Of a DNA stretch of 64,000 bases, positions 1-8,999 are shown piece after piece (positions within the stretch are counted from its first letter, which is position 1; the number at the start of each line of letters is the position of its first letter). This stretch comes from Aliiroseovarius sp. M344. GTDB lineage: Bacteria; Pseudomonadota; Alphaproteobacteria; Rhodobacterales; Rhodobacteraceae. The position numbers and the translations under genes are program-made. Location: NCBI RefSeq assembly GCF_025140835.1, contig NZ_CP081153.1, forward strand, positions 2,947,001-3,011,000, written 5' to 3'. The notes under the pieces were generated by a model. The model was not told where the DNA came from and did not search any database. It saw only the letters and a list, made by a program, of their open reading frames with translations.

Positions 1-1212
1 ATCAGCGCGATAGTTTGGCATGATCCGCAGTCCTTCGGGGCCGAACCAGCTGACCTCAATGCCGGGAAGGCGCAAGGCATCCAGATCAACCTGAACATCC
101 GGGTGCCGACCCAAAGCGTCGCGCACCTGTTCTTCGCCCTCGTCAATCAACAGACTACAGGTGCAAAAGACCAGTCGCCCGCCCGACTTCAGCAAGCCAA
201 GCGCCCGGTCAATCATGTATTCCTGCAGCTCAAACAGGCCCGGAAACTCGCTGCCATCCTTGGCATGCGGCAGATCCGGGTGCCGTCGGATCGTCCCGGT
301 CGCCGAGCACGGCGCATCCAACAAGATCGCATCAAACTGCGGCACATCGAATTCCAGCGCGTCGCCCACGACCATCTCCGCAGACAATCCTGTGCGCGTA
401 AGGTTCTCAGCCACCCGCTTCATCCTCACCTCGGACACATCCAGAGCCGTGACATCAGCGCCCATTGCCGCCAACTGCATGGTCTTCCCGCCCGGAGCGG
501 CGCACATATCCAGCACGCGATCACCTGTCTGAGGCGCCAGAATCTTCGCAGGCAGCGCCGCCGATGCATCCTGAACCCACCAATCACCGCCGTCATACCC
601 GTCCAGTCCGGTCACTTGCCCGGCATCCTGCAATCGCACCGAACCGGTCGGCAAAAGCACTCCACCAAGCCGCTTAGCCAGCTCCTCGGGGCTGCCTTTG
701 GCGGTCAGATCAAGCGGTGGGGTTTGCGCTTGCAGCGCTTCAATCTCTTCGACCTGCGCTTTGCCATAATCGGCAATCAACGGTTTACGCAGCCATTTCG
801 GCAGGCGCGGTACCGGCAAACCGCCCCATTTTTCCGCTTCATCCGTGATTTTGCGCAGAACCGCATTGACCAATCCTGCCAACCGCTCAGTTTCGCGATT
901 GGCACGCGCCACGCCCACCAGTTCATTCACGACGCCATGTGCGGCGCCGCCGGTGCAGAGCTCTGCCACACCCAAGCGCAGAATATTCAGGATCCGCGCA
1001 GGTGGTCGTTTTTTCAGATGTGGGCCCAGCATGCGATCTGACCGATCCATGTTCCGCAGCGCCAAAAGGGTCAGCCGTTGGGCGCGCGCGCGATCTTCTG
1101 GCGAAACTTTCGCCAGTCGCTTCGGCAATGCTTCGGACAGCAAACGATGCTCGTCCAGCACATCCCCCAACAGATCCACCGCGATGTGTCGCGGGTCTAC
1201 AGCCTTGATCAT
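1..1212 (-). CDS. rsmB: 16S rRNA (cytosine-967-C5)-methyltransferase RsmB, C-terminus cut by window edge
   Basis: An open frame runs from the ATG at 1212 to the left edge (404 codons, no stop). The N-terminal third is a NusB-like RNA-binding domain. The rest is a Rossmann SAM-dependent methyltransferase: motif I VLDMCAAPGGKT, motif IV DAPCSATG and motif VI FCTCSLL are all readable, and the Cys in the last two are the catalytic pair of m5C methyltransferases. The family member methylates C967 of 16S rRNA during 30S assembly in the cytoplasm. Family length is about 420-430 residues, so roughly 20-25 C-terminal residues lie outside the window. It is divergent from the DUF1674 gene, with 69 bp between the start codons. 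Function is assigned from motifs and is well supported. Confidence 0.95.
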   Translation of the reverse strand, partial: MIKAVDPRHIAVDLLGDVLDEHRLLSEALPKRLAKVSPEDRARAQRLTLLALRNMDRSDRMLGPHLKKRPPARILNILRLGVAELCTGGAAHGVVNELVGVARANRETERLAGLVNAVLRKITDEAEKWGGLPVPRLPKWLRKPLIADYGKAQVEEIEALQAQTPPLDLTAKGSPEELAKRLGGVLLPTGSVRLQDAGQVTGLDGYDGGDWWVQDASAALPAKILAPQTGDRVLDMCAAPGGKTMQLAAMGADVTALDVSEVRMKRVAENLTRTGLSAEMVVGDALEFDVPQFDAILLDAPCSATGTIRRHPDLPHAKDGSEFPGLFELQEYMIDRALGLLKSGGRLVFCTCSLLIDEGEEQVRDALGRHPDVQVDLDALRLPGIEVSWFGPEGLRIMPNYRAD

Positions 1213-1281
1213 CGCTGTCCCTTTGCGTTTCGTCTTCGCGCGACCTATATCATGGCACAGAAAGCCACAAGGATCAGGGTC

Positions 1282-1497
1282 ATGTCAGACACACCAGCAA
1301 AACCTGAAACCAGCCCATCCCAAAAGAAGCGGGAACTTCCCCCGGCTGCGCAACGCGCTTTGGCTGAAGCCGCTGAACGCCGAAAGAAGTTTGAGGCAGA
1401 GGCCAAATCCCGCCCCACGGAACTGGGTGGTCGCGACGGCCCGGAACCAGTGCGCTATGGCGATTGGGAAAAGAAGGGCATCGCAATCGACTTCTGA
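1282..1497 (+). CDS. DUF1674 / SDHAF4-like small protein
   Basis: A 71-residue protein. It has a low-complexity Ala/Glu/Arg-rich N-terminal half and the conserved C-terminal block ELGGRDGPEPVRYGDWEKKG, which is diagnostic of DUF1674. This family includes the mitochondrial succinate dehydrogenase assembly factor SDHAF4 (Sdh8), which helps assemble the flavinylated SdhA subunit. A role in Complex II assembly is therefore plausible here but inferred. I chose ATG 1282 because an AAGGAT-type ribosome site sits just before it; an in-frame ATG at 1252 is possible but has no clear RBS. It lies divergent from rsmB and convergent with dapB. Confidence 0.85.
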   Translation: MSDTPAKPETSPSQKKRELPPAAQRALAEAAERRKKFEAEAKSRPTELGGRDGPEPVRYGDWEKKGIAIDF

Positions 1498-1539
1498 TCG
1501 CATGGATGCCCTTTAGAGCCGGCTAGTCAGTCGGGTGGT

Positions 1540-2349
1540 TTACAGTCCCAGAACGTCCATCATGTCGTATTCGCCGGGCTTTTTGCCTTGTCCCCACAGT
1601 GCGGCCTTCACAGCCCCACGGGCGAAAATCGCACGATCCGTTGCCAGATGACGCAAAACAATGCGCTCGCCCGGCGCTGCAAACATCACATCATGTTCGC
1701 CCACAATGTCGCCGCCGCGTACGGCGTGAAATCCGATGTCGCCCCGCTTGCGCGCGCCGGTCATGCCATCCCGCCCGCGGTCTGAAACGTCGGCCAGATT
1801 GACACCGCGCCCATCAGCGGCAGCTTCGCCCAGCATCAACGCGGTGCCCGATGGGGCGTCCACCTTGTGGTGGTGGTGGGCTTCAACAATCTCGATATCG
1901 AAATCTTCGTCCAACGCCTGGGCCACCTTGCGAGTCAGCTGCACCAGAAGGTTTACCCCAAGGCTCATGTTGCCCGCACGTACGATGGTGGCGTGGCGTC
2001 CGGCAAGCGCAAGTTTCGCCAGATCATCTTCGCTCAACCCAGTTGTGCCGATGACATGAACTGCACGCGCCTGCGCAGCGATCTCGGCCATGGCGACCGT
2101 TGCCGCCGGTGCTGTGAAATCGATGACCGCCTGTGCCTTCGCCATAACCTCCAATGGATCGTCAGAAACAGTGACGCCCAGCGCCTGCCTGCCCATGCAC
2201 GTCCCAATATCCTTGCCGACCCAATCGTGGCCCGAACGCTCCAGTGCGCCGACAAGCCGTGCCCCTTCGTTCGCGTCTATTTCTCGGATCAGCATCTGGC
2301 CCATGCGGCCTGATGCACCCATCACCACTATGCCCGGCAAATCGCTCAT
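1540..2349 (-). CDS. dapB: 4-hydroxy-tetrahydrodipicolinate reductase
   Basis: A 269-residue protein that reduces the dipicolinate precursor with NAD(P)H in the diaminopimelate/lysine pathway, in the cytoplasm. The N-terminal nucleotide-binding loop GASGRMGQ is at residues 11-18. The substrate/catalytic signature [13 protein letters not shown] is at residues 158-170. Length matches the family. The start at 2349 follows a GAAGGAGACGAAG ribosome site; the frame stays open for another 25 codons upstream without family similarity, so that extension was left out. It is divergent from rbfA and shares a promoter region of about 95 bp with it. Confidence 0.97.
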   Translation of the reverse strand: MSDLPGIVVMGASGRMGQMLIREIDANEGARLVGALERSGHDWVGKDIGTCMGRQALGVTVSDDPLEVMAKAQAVIDFTAPAATVAMAEIAAQARAVHVIGTTGLSEDDLAKLALAGRHATIVRAGNMSLGVNLLVQLTRKVAQALDEDFDIEIVEAHHHHKVDAPSGTALMLGEAAADGRGVNLADVSDRGRDGMTGARKRGDIGFHAVRGGDIVGEHDVMFAAPGERIVLRHLATDRAIFARGAVKAALWGQGKKPGEYDMMDVLGL

Positions 2350-2443
2350 CTTCGTCTCCTTCACTTCACCGCTGTCTAGCGCGCTTGCCCCATCTTGGCA
2401 AAGCCCTGTTGCGAAGCCGCGCAATCGGGCATAAATGGCCCCT

Positions 2444-2875
2444 ATGGCAAAGAACCGTTTTCATGACACAGCCGGCCCAACGCAGCGACAGTTGCGCATC
2501 GCCGAGCTTATCCGCCGGACCCTGTCCGAAGCCCTGATGCGTGGCGATGTGCACGACCCCGATCTGGGCCGCATGTCGATCACAATTGGCGAGGTGCGCG
2601 TGACACCCGACCTAAGCATCGCCACCGTTTTCGCGTTGCCGCTGGGCGGCAAGGATGGCGACCTTGCGATTAAGGCATTGGCGCGCAACAAAGGTGAGCT
2701 GCGCCGCATTCTGGGCAAAGCGCTGAAGATCAAGCACACCCCAGATTTGCGGTTCATGGTCGACGAGACCTTCGACCAGATGGACCAAACCCACCGCCTG
2801 TTGTCTCAGGAAAGCGTTCAGCGCGACCTGAAGCCGAAAGACAATGATGACGAGGACGGGTCGGAGGACATCTGA
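2444..2875 (+). CDS. rbfA: 30S ribosome-binding factor RbfA
   Basis: A 143-residue protein (146 if the ATG at 2435 is used). The sequence shows the RbfA KH-like fold: an [17 protein letters not shown] helix, the [19 protein letters not shown] strand region, and [19 protein letters not shown] followed by an acidic tail. RbfA binds the pre-30S subunit and assists 16S rRNA 5' processing and cold adaptation. Its stop codon overlaps the truB start (TGATG), so the two are translationally coupled, the common rbfA-truB arrangement. The start at MAKNRF is preferred because it matches the usual family N-terminus; neither start has a strong RBS. Confidence 0.95.
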   Translation: MAKNRFHDTAGPTQRQLRIAELIRRTLSEALMRGDVHDPDLGRMSITIGEVRVTPDLSIATVFALPLGGKDGDLAIKALARNKGELRRILGKALKIKHTPDLRFMVDETFDQMDQTHRLLSQESVQRDLKPKDNDDEDGSEDI

Positions 2876-3780
2876 TGGGACGTCGCAAAAAGGGACGGGA
2901 CATCCACGGCTGGCTGGTCGTGGATAAGCCTGCCGGTGTCAGCTCGAACGCTGTGGTCAACAAGGTGCGTTGGGCGATGGACGCCAAAAAGGCGGGCCAT
3001 GCGGGCACGTTGGATCCGGAAGCCACCGGCGTTCTGGCCGTGGCGTTGGGCGAGGCCACAAAGACCGTGCCCTATATCACCGACGCGCTGAAGGCCTATG
3101 TCTTCACGGTTCGCCTGGGTCAGGCGACCAACACGGATGACACCGAAGGCGAGGTCATCGCTGAAAGCGATGCGCGTCCGACAGACGACGAAATTGAAGC
3201 CGCTTTGGGGCAATTCACCGGGCAGATCATGCAAGTTCCCCCCAAGTTTTCCGCCGTGAAGATCGACGGCGAGCGGGCCTATAAACTCGCCCGCGACGGC
3301 GAGGATGTCGAGATCGCCGCCCGCCCCCTTTGGGTCGAGGAACTGGTGATGTTGGAGCGGCCAGATGCTGATCACGTCACCCTTGAAATGACCTGTGGTA
3401 AAGGCGGTTATGTGCGGTCCATCGCCCGCGATCTGGGCGAAGCGCTGAGCTGCCACGGCCATGTGCGCGAACTTCGCCGTATTTGGTCGGGCCCCTTTGA
3501 TTGCGAAGATGGTGTCAGTCTTGAGCAGGTCGAGAAGCTGGCAAAAACTACCGAGCTTGACGGTTTTCTTCAGCCACTTGAGATTGGCTTGACGGATCTG
3601 CCGGAACTGAAGGCAACCGACGAAGGGGCCGCCCGCCTGCGCCACGGCAACCCCGGCATGGTGATTGCATCAGACGTTGAATATGGTGACGAAGCATGGG
3701 CATCCCATGGCGGTAAAGCTGTTGCCGTCGGCATCTATCGCGCGGGCGAATTGCACCCGTCACGGGTGTTCAACCAATAA
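2875..3780 (+). CDS. truB: tRNA pseudouridine-55 synthase TruB
   Basis: A 301-residue protein that makes the universal pseudouridine at U55 of the tRNA T-loop. The pseudouridine synthase motif [13 protein letters not shown] contains the catalytic Asp (residue 47). The N-terminal [14 protein letters not shown] block and the [19 protein letters not shown] block are typical of TruB. The start overlaps the rbfA stop by one base. The gene is convergent with deoA, 18 bp away. In many bacteria truB is followed directly by rpsO and pnp; here those genes are 3.9 and 5.2 kb downstream. Confidence 0.97.
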   Translation: MGRRKKGRDIHGWLVVDKPAGVSSNAVVNKVRWAMDAKKAGHAGTLDPEATGVLAVALGEATKTVPYITDALKAYVFTVRLGQATNTDDTEGEVIAESDARPTDDEIEAALGQFTGQIMQVPPKFSAVKIDGERAYKLARDGEDVEIAARPLWVEELVMLERPDADHVTLEMTCGKGGYVRSIARDLGEALSCHGHVRELRRIWSGPFDCEDGVSLEQVEKLAKTTELDGFLQPLEIGLTDLPELKATDEGAARLRHGNPGMVIASDVEYGDEAWASHGGKAVAVGIYRAGELHPSRVFNQ

Positions 3781-3798
3781 TCGTGACCTGCGATACCC

Positions 3799-5106
3799 TC
3801 AGTCGATAATATCTCGCAGGACAGGTGCCGCAGCGGGATTGTCACCGATCGTATAGGCGGCCAACACCTGCGACTGCGCCATATCAGCGGCCTGTTCACT
3901 TCGGGCATGAACCAGTGCGATAGGATCGCCTTTTTCGACCTTGGCACCCAAAGGTAAAAGCCCGGTCAAACCAACTACCGGATCAACTTCGTCACTGGAC
4001 ACGCGGCGGCCGCCGCCCAGTTCAACCACTGCCAACCCGACATCTCGCGTTGAAATGGCGCTGACATGACCCGCATCAGGCGCAGGTATTTCACGCTGCA
4101 GGGGCGCAGTTGGCAGATGGGCCGCATAGTTTTCGACAAAATCTGATGGGCCACCCAAGGCCGCAACCATCTTGCCAAACAACTCAGCTGCCCGCCCATC
4201 GTCGAGCGCTGCTTGCGCCAGTTGACGTGCGCGGGTGCGGTCGGCCTCTATGCCTGCCGTCACCAGCATTTCGCCACACAGTCCAATTACCACCTCAAGC
4301 AGCCGAGCGTCACGACGCGCGCCAGTCAAAAACTCAATTGCATTGATCACCTCAACCGCGTTTCCAGCCGCGTCCGCAAGCGGTTGGTTCATATCTGTCA
4401 AAAGCGCATGGCACGGCAAACCAGCCGCGCGTGCGACGCCCGTGATCGACACCGCCAGGTCGCGCGCTTTATCAAAGTCCGACATAAATGCCCCATTGCC
4501 GAACTTCACGTCCATCACCAGCGATCCCAACCCGGCAGCAAGCTTCTTTGACAGGATCGAGGCCGTGATCAGCGGGATGCTTTCAACCGTCGCGGTCACA
4601 TCGCGAATGCCATAGAACCGCTTATCGGCTGGTGCCAAGTGCGCCGTCTGTCCGATGATCGCACAACCCACCTCATTCACGACTTTTGAGAACAGATCAT
4701 TGTCGGGTGTGGCCACATATCCGGGGATCGATTCCATTTTGTCCAATGTACCGCCTGTGTGCCCAAGCCCACGCCCTGAGATCATTGGAACATATGCGCC
4801 GCACGCCGCGACGATTGGCGCCAACATCAAGCTGACATTGTCTCCAACACCCCCAGTCGAGTGCTTGTCGACCACGGGACCCGGCAGATCAGACCAGTCA
4901 AATACATCGCCGCTGTCGCGCATTGCCAATGTCAGCGCCGCAGCTTCTTGCCGCTCCATGCCGTTCAGAAGCACGGCCATGGCAAAAGCCGCGATTTGCG
5001 CGTCGCTGGCGCTGCTGTCAGAAATACCGCGCACCATCTGGGCAATCTCATCAGAGCTCAGAACCAGCGCGTCGCGTTTTTTGCGGATGATCTCGGCTAT
5101 CAGCAT
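3799..5106 (-). CDS. deoA: Thymidine phosphorylase
   Basis: A 435-residue protein that cleaves thymidine with phosphate to thymine and 2-deoxyribose-1-phosphate in pyrimidine salvage. The phosphate-binding loop KHSTGGVGDNVSL is at residues 81-93. The GRGLGHTGGTLDKMES stretch at 111-126 is characteristic of the thymidine/pyrimidine phosphorylase family. Length matches DeoA (about 440). No other deo gene is adjacent; it stands alone between truB and a DUF1643 gene. Discrimination from pyrimidine-nucleoside phosphorylase (Pdp) rests on overall length and pattern, so the substrate range is inferred. Confidence 0.94.
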   Translation of the reverse strand: MLIAEIIRKKRDALVLSSDEIAQMVRGISDSSASDAQIAAFAMAVLLNGMERQEAAALTLAMRDSGDVFDWSDLPGPVVDKHSTGGVGDNVSLMLAPIVAACGAYVPMISGRGLGHTGGTLDKMESIPGYVATPDNDLFSKVVNEVGCAIIGQTAHLAPADKRFYGIRDVTATVESIPLITASILSKKLAAGLGSLVMDVKFGNGAFMSDFDKARDLAVSITGVARAAGLPCHALLTDMNQPLADAAGNAVEVINAIEFLTGARRDARLLEVVIGLCGEMLVTAGIEADRTRARQLAQAALDDGRAAELFGKMVAALGGPSDFVENYAAHLPTAPLQREIPAPDAGHVSAISTRDVGLAVVELGGGRRVSSDEVDPVVGLTGLLPLGAKVEKGDPIALVHARSEQAADMAQSQVLAAYTIGDNPAAAPVLRDIID

Positions 5107-5198
5107 GGTGTGACCTTTCGTTGAAGGTCTAGTGTCCGACCAAATGCCACGCGGCGCAAGGGCTTGCTAATTCGACGCTCCACGTTCAGAACGCACCC

Positions 5199-5705
5199 AT
5201 GATTACGCGCGAGTTTCAGAAGGGCGATGCCCATTCCGTTGCGGTCTATTCGGACTGCGAACAATACCGCTACCAGCTGACCCGTGTCTGGGAACCGGCG
5301 GGGCGCAAAGCGCTTTTCATTATGCTCAACCCGTCCACAGCAACCGAGGTGCAGAATGACCCGACCGTCGAGCGGTGCGAGCGACGCGCGCGGACTTTGG
5401 GGTTCGGCGCTTTTCGCGTCACCAACATTTTTGCCTGGCGCGACACGGATCCTCGAAACATGCGCGCCGCGTCAGACCCGGTTGGTCCGGCAAATGATGC
5501 AGCGATTGTTGACAGCTGCCCTTGGGCAGATCAGATCATTTGCGGTTGGGGCACGCATGGCGCTCACCTTGCCCGCGGCGCCCAGGTCGAAGTCTTGCTG
5601 CGCCACACCGGCAAGCCTGCCTATCATCTTGGCCTGACCAAAGATGGCCACCCCAAACATCCGCTTTACATTGCCTATGCCCAGCAACCAGAGCCTTGGT
5701 TCTGA
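5199..5705 (+). CDS. DUF1643 domain-containing protein
   Basis: A 168-residue soluble protein of the DUF1643 family. The block MLNPSTATEVQNDPTVERC and the later ICGWGTHGAH and GLTKDGHPKHPLY stretches are the conserved parts of this family. No biochemical role is established. There is no signal peptide or membrane segment. The start at 5199 begins the conserved region with a sensible N-terminus, but no strong ribosome site is visible in front of it. It is divergent from deoA and convergent with the RTX gene, 9 bp away, and is probably a single-gene transcript. Confidence 0.85.
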   Translation: MITREFQKGDAHSVAVYSDCEQYRYQLTRVWEPAGRKALFIMLNPSTATEVQNDPTVERCERRARTLGFGAFRVTNIFAWRDTDPRNMRAASDPVGPANDAAIVDSCPWADQIICGWGTHGAHLARGAQVEVLLRHTGKPAYHLGLTKDGHPKHPLYIAYAQQPEPWF

Positions 5706-5714
5706 CGTGACTGT

Positions 5715-7025
5715 TTAGCTGTAAATTACCGGTGTCACTTCGACATAAACGTCTTGCGTTGTGGCACCAGGTGCACCCTTCAGGATGGCGACGATTTCGC
5801 CGTTGACCGTGACGATCCCATCCTCGCCTGTTTCAGACGGGTGGACATCATAATCCAAGGTGCCAGTATCCTGAGCGGGGTCCAAAGACACCCGAAGAAA
5901 GTCCTGACCGGGAACGAAATCCGTGACCTCGGCGTAGTCGTCGCCCGCATCTGCATCGGAATAGATCCAGAACACATCTTCGCCTTCGCCACCGGTTGCG
6001 ATGTCGGAGCGATCCAATATCAAGGTGTCGTTACCGATGCCACCGTCCAACCGATCCTGATCACCATCTATGTGCCAGTCGAAATCATGTTGTTCCGCAC
6101 TGCTGCGTTCCATCGCATGGCCCAGATGATTGATCGTGTCGTCGCCGTCGCCGCCCGACAAAACATCTGCTCCATAACCACCAAACAATTCGTCATTACC
6201 TGCACCGCCAACTAGAATATCGTCGTCAGTCGCGGGGTTTTCCATGTCGGCCGGATCTTCATGCTGGCCACCAAACAGCTGATCGTCGCCGTCGCCGCCC
6301 AGCAACATGTCATTGCCCGTCCCACCATCCAGAAAGCCATCAAGGCTTTTCGTGCCATCCAGCGTATCTTCCCCGCCACCGCCAAAAGCCGCCATCGCGC
6401 CTTCACCTGCGGTGATTGTGTCATCGCCATCATTTCCGAACAGGTATGATGCAGCGTCGCCCGCGGTCAGGATGTCATCGCCATCACCGCCATCAAGCAC
6501 CTCGACGTCTGATCCATCGTCCGTGCTGACCACTGGCGTTCCATGAAAATCTGTGATTGTACCCGCCCCAGTGCCGTCAATACTGTCGTCGGAAAGCTCT
6601 GCGCGGTCATCTGACTCTGTCAGGATCGTCTCATCCACATCGTCAAGGAAATTGCCGATATCTTCGCGGCCATAATGCGAATCTGTCTCGGTACTCAAAA
6701 GTCGATCCAGCAATGAGCCGTCCTGATGAGGGCTGGCCCCATCACCCAAGCCGTTATTGGGTTCCAGCACATCGGTCGGCTCACCGATGCTGTTGCCAGC
6801 AATCAGTTGGCCGCCCGTGTTCGGCAACAACACCTCGTCATCCTCTGAAACACCGCTAACGCCGGGCGCATCAACAGCGATAAAATCACCGTACCCTGAT
6901 GGCGGTGGTGGTTCGGTGCCGTAGCCCGCATCCTCATCATCGATGTCCTCAGGCGGCCCCTCTGCAAAGCTGTCCGCCATAAAGGCGACCGGTAGGAGGC
7001 CGAGAAATAGTAACGAAAACAACAT
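5715..7025 (-). CDS. RTX-type calcium-binding repeat protein with N-terminal membrane segment
   Basis: A 436-residue, very acidic protein. Residues 1-19 form a hydrophobic segment (signal anchor or signal peptide). A long Asp/Glu/Gly/Pro-rich linker follows to about residue 175. From about 178 to 345 there are nonapeptide-like RTX repeats of the GGDGDDxLxG kind, which form calcium-binding beta-rolls in haemolysin-type proteins. The C-terminal 90 residues resemble the domain after RTX repeats in Rhodobacteraceae proteins. An N-terminal hydrophobic segment is unusual for classical type I secretion, so it may stay anchored or leave by another route. Function unknown. CtrA-like boxes lie in the divergent region upstream. 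Confidence 0.85.
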   Translation of the reverse strand: MLFSLLFLGLLPVAFMADSFAEGPPEDIDDEDAGYGTEPPPPSGYGDFIAVDAPGVSGVSEDDEVLLPNTGGQLIAGNSIGEPTDVLEPNNGLGDGASPHQDGSLLDRLLSTETDSHYGREDIGNFLDDVDETILTESDDRAELSDDSIDGTGAGTITDFHGTPVVSTDDGSDVEVLDGGDGDDILTAGDAASYLFGNDGDDTITAGEGAMAAFGGGGEDTLDGTKSLDGFLDGGTGNDMLLGGDGDDQLFGGQHEDPADMENPATDDDILVGGAGNDELFGGYGADVLSGGDGDDTINHLGHAMERSSAEQHDFDWHIDGDQDRLDGGIGNDTLILDRSDIATGGEGEDVFWIYSDADAGDDYAEVTDFVPGQDFLRVSLDPAQDTGTLDYDVHPSETGEDGIVTVNGEIVAILKGAPGATTQDVYVEVTPVIYS

Positions 7026-7154
7026 ATAACAGCTCGCTTCCCAAAAAAGCGCGATTGTGTTGGCCGGAAAACAACGGCCAAAGGCAGTGACTACTGCTTG
7101 CGATTGTAGCCGTCTGACACCAAACTCCTAGGAAATAGTAATTACAAACTTAAG

Positions 7155-7180
7155 TTAATGCTTGGTTAACAAATGGTTAA
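7155..7180. promoter_or_regulatory. Triple phased CtrA-like box
   Basis: Three TTAA tetramers (7155-7158, 7166-7169, 7177-7180) are each separated by exactly 7 bases, giving TTAA-N7-TTAA-N7-TTAA. The last one reads ATGGTTAA, the complement of the CtrA half-site TTAACCAT. CtrA is the alphaproteobacterial response regulator whose full site is TTAA-N7-TTAA. The site lies 36 bp before the DUF5665 start and about 130 bp before the divergent RTX start. Regulation by CtrA is inferred from motif match only. Confidence 0.6.
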
Positions 7181-7215
7181 CGACACCACGGCATCAAGTT
7201 GCAAAGGCTAAGGAC

Positions 7216-7503
7216 ATGGCAGAAAGCAAACTGGCAGAGCGTGAGAAAGCACTGTCTTTGGAGGTCCGCGCGCTTCGGGCCGAAGTCGAGCGCATGAACA
7301 ATCACCGTTTCATAAAACTACACGACAGCCTTTGGAAACTTGGCCTGTTTCAGCTGTACCGCGGGCTTGCTTTCGGCCTTGGCTCCGTGCTCGGTGCGAC
7401 TCTTCTGGTTTCGTTGCTTGCGTTTATGCTCGCGTCAGTGGATTTCGTTCCTGTCATTGGCGATTGGGCCAAGCAGATCCTCGAAGAGATACAGAACCAA
7501 TAG
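7216..7503 (+). CDS. DUF5665 small membrane protein
   Basis: A 95-residue protein. A charged heptad-like coiled coil occupies about residues 5-30 (AEREKALSLEVRALRAEVER). The HRFIKLHDSLWKLGLFQLYRGLAFGLG stretch typical of DUF5665 follows. One transmembrane helix lies near residues 52-72, and there is a short C-terminal amphipathic end. Start 7216 has an AAGGCTAAGGAC ribosome site; the frame extends 18 codons upstream, but that would place the start inside the CtrA-like boxes. Function unknown; it is probably an inner-membrane protein with a cytoplasmic coiled coil. Confidence 0.8.
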   Translation: MAESKLAEREKALSLEVRALRAEVERMNNHRFIKLHDSLWKLGLFQLYRGLAFGLGSVLGATLLVSLLAFMLASVDFVPVIGDWAKQILEEIQNQ

Positions 7504-7659
7504 CCCAACGCGTTATTTTGTACTTTTTCCTTTGCGTTTGCGGGAGAATCTTCTTATACGCGCCCATCTGCTCGCATCATGCGCGCGGATACCTCCATGG
7601 GCCTTGCTGGACGACATCCCGGCCTGCGCCATCAACACTAACCTTTAAAGGAGACCCCG

Positions 7660-7929
7660 ATGTCGATTACGCCTGAAGAAAAAGCACGTCTGATCAAAGA
7701 GTTCGGAACCAAGGAAGGCGACACTGGTTCGCCCGAAGTACAGGTTGCAATCCTGTCCTCGCGCATCGCGACCCTGACCGAGCACTTCAAAACGCACAAG
7801 AAAGACAACCACGGTCGCCGTGGCCTTCTGAAAATGGTTGCTCTGCGTCGTAAACTTTTGGATTACGCCCGCGCGAAAGATGAGGCCCGTTACCAGGACC
7901 TGATCCAACGCCTCGGCCTGCGCCGCTAA
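7660..7929 (+). CDS. rpsO: 30S ribosomal protein S15
   Basis: An 89-residue protein, exactly the standard S15 length. It includes [19 protein letters not shown] and the [23 protein letters not shown] helix that binds 16S rRNA and the S6/S18 complex. An AAAGGAGA ribosome site precedes the ATG. A strong intrinsic terminator follows. rpsO is usually adjacent to pnp, but here a membrane hydroxylase-family gene lies between them. Confidence 0.98.
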   Translation: MSITPEEKARLIKEFGTKEGDTGSPEVQVAILSSRIATLTEHFKTHKKDNHGRRGLLKMVALRRKLLDYARAKDEARYQDLIQRLGLRR

Positions 7930-7953
7930 GCGTCTTTCCAATATCGAGATGAA

Positions 7954-7977
7954 GGGGCTGTTTCGCAGCCCCTTTTT
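7954..7977 (+). terminator. rpsO intrinsic terminator
   Basis: A 7-bp stem GGGGCTG / CAGCCCC (7954-7960 with 7966-7972), a TTTCG loop and a T run directly after form a canonical rho-independent terminator 24 bp after the rpsO stop. Confidence 0.9.
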
Positions 7978-8075
7978 CTTTGACAGCATGCTCGCCACCT
8001 TTCTGCTTACGTCACGTCCCACTTGATCTGGTTTTGCATGTGGCGCCATGATCTTTGGATCAAGGGAGAACGACC

Positions 8076-8816
8076 ATGCAAGCGACACTGGCAATTCTGA
8101 TCAATATGGGCACGCTACACCGGCTGTTTCCGTTCTGGCTGGCCGGTATCGTGGCGCTGATCTACTGGTTCTCGCCATGGCTTCTGTTGGCAATCTGCTA
8201 TGGGGTTTTGGCCCAGTTCTTCGTTGAATACGCCATGCACCGTTTCTTGCTGCATCGCGAACCCCCAACAGATCAGGGCGTCTTTAACGAGCTCTATCGA
8301 AGCCATATCGGCCATCATGAGTTTCCCAATGACGCCGAGTTCTTCACCGGCGGCGACCATTGGTATCCGCTTCGCTTTGGTACGATCTCGTTCATCGCGC
8401 ACAGCCTGATCCTGTGGCCATTTCTTGGGCTTGGCCCGGCAGCATTGACCGCCTATGTCGCACTCTATGTTGGGTCAGTCAGCGCCTATACGTTCTATGA
8501 ATACTGCCACACGCTTGCCCATGTGAATGTGCCCAAAGGATGGTTCGGCCAACGCATCACGCGTACCCATCTTGCCCACCACTTTCAGGATCACGAAGCG
8601 ACCTATCACGTCAGTTTCGGGATGAACTGGATCGACCGCCTGTTCGGCACCAAGCACGACGCCCAGAAGGCACGCGCGCGCTATGACCGCGACACTATCT
8701 TATCGATGGGTATGGATCCAGAAGACCTGCGACTTGTAACAGCGCGCAAAGCCTTTGGCATAACCAAGGTTCCACGCGGGAAGTTGACCCGGACACAAGC
8801 CCCGCAGTCACAATAA
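8076..8816 (+). CDS. Fatty acid hydroxylase / sterol desaturase superfamily membrane protein
   Basis: A 246-residue integral membrane protein with several hydrophobic helices. It carries the histidine clusters of the membrane di-iron hydroxylase superfamily: HRFLLH (55-60), HIGHH (77-81), HTLAH (145-149) and HLAHHFQDH (165-173). Family members hydroxylate or desaturate lipids, carotenoids or sphingolipid-like substrates using O2 at a di-iron centre. The substrate here cannot be read from sequence. The start at 8076 follows AGGGAGAA; seven upstream in-frame codons were excluded. It sits between rpsO and pnp, separated from rpsO by a terminator, so it probably has its own promoter. Confidence 0.85.
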   Translation: MQATLAILINMGTLHRLFPFWLAGIVALIYWFSPWLLLAICYGVLAQFFVEYAMHRFLLHREPPTDQGVFNELYRSHIGHHEFPNDAEFFTGGDHWYPLRFGTISFIAHSLILWPFLGLGPAALTAYVALYVGSVSAYTFYEYCHTLAHVNVPKGWFGQRITRTHLAHHFQDHEATYHVSFGMNWIDRLFGTKHDAQKARARYDRDTILSMGMDPEDLRLVTARKAFGITKVPRGKLTRTQAPQSQ

Positions 8817-8898
8817 GCGCTGGGGTGTGTGCGCAAACAATCCTGTTTCCAAACCCCTGCTTTTCCTATATGGACCGCCCATCTGAGACGTGACGCTT

Positions 8899-8984
8899 CG
8901 ACCCCGGCGCATGACAAGGTAGAGGGGTCGGTGGCAATGGGGCCACCATGACAACGGAAGACCCGGAGGGCCGGGAGTGCTTCC
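8899..8984 (+). promoter_or_regulatory. Structured pnp 5' leader with three consecutive stem-loops
   Basis: Three inverted repeats lie in a row just before pnp. The first is CGACCCC (8899-8905) with GGGGTCG (8924-8930). The second is GGTGGC (8930-8935) with GCCACC (8942-8947). The third is GGAAG-A-CCCGG with CCGGG-AGTG-CTTCC (8956-8984). In Escherichia coli the pnp leader forms an RNase III-cleaved stem-loop used for PNPase autoregulation. A similar role here is inference. Confidence 0.55.
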
Positions 8985-8999
8985 AGCTAGGAAAACATA

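Noticed and set aside
2818..3645. 275-codon minus-strand frame opposite truB
   Set aside because: Shadow of the conserved truB gene with no family resemblance.
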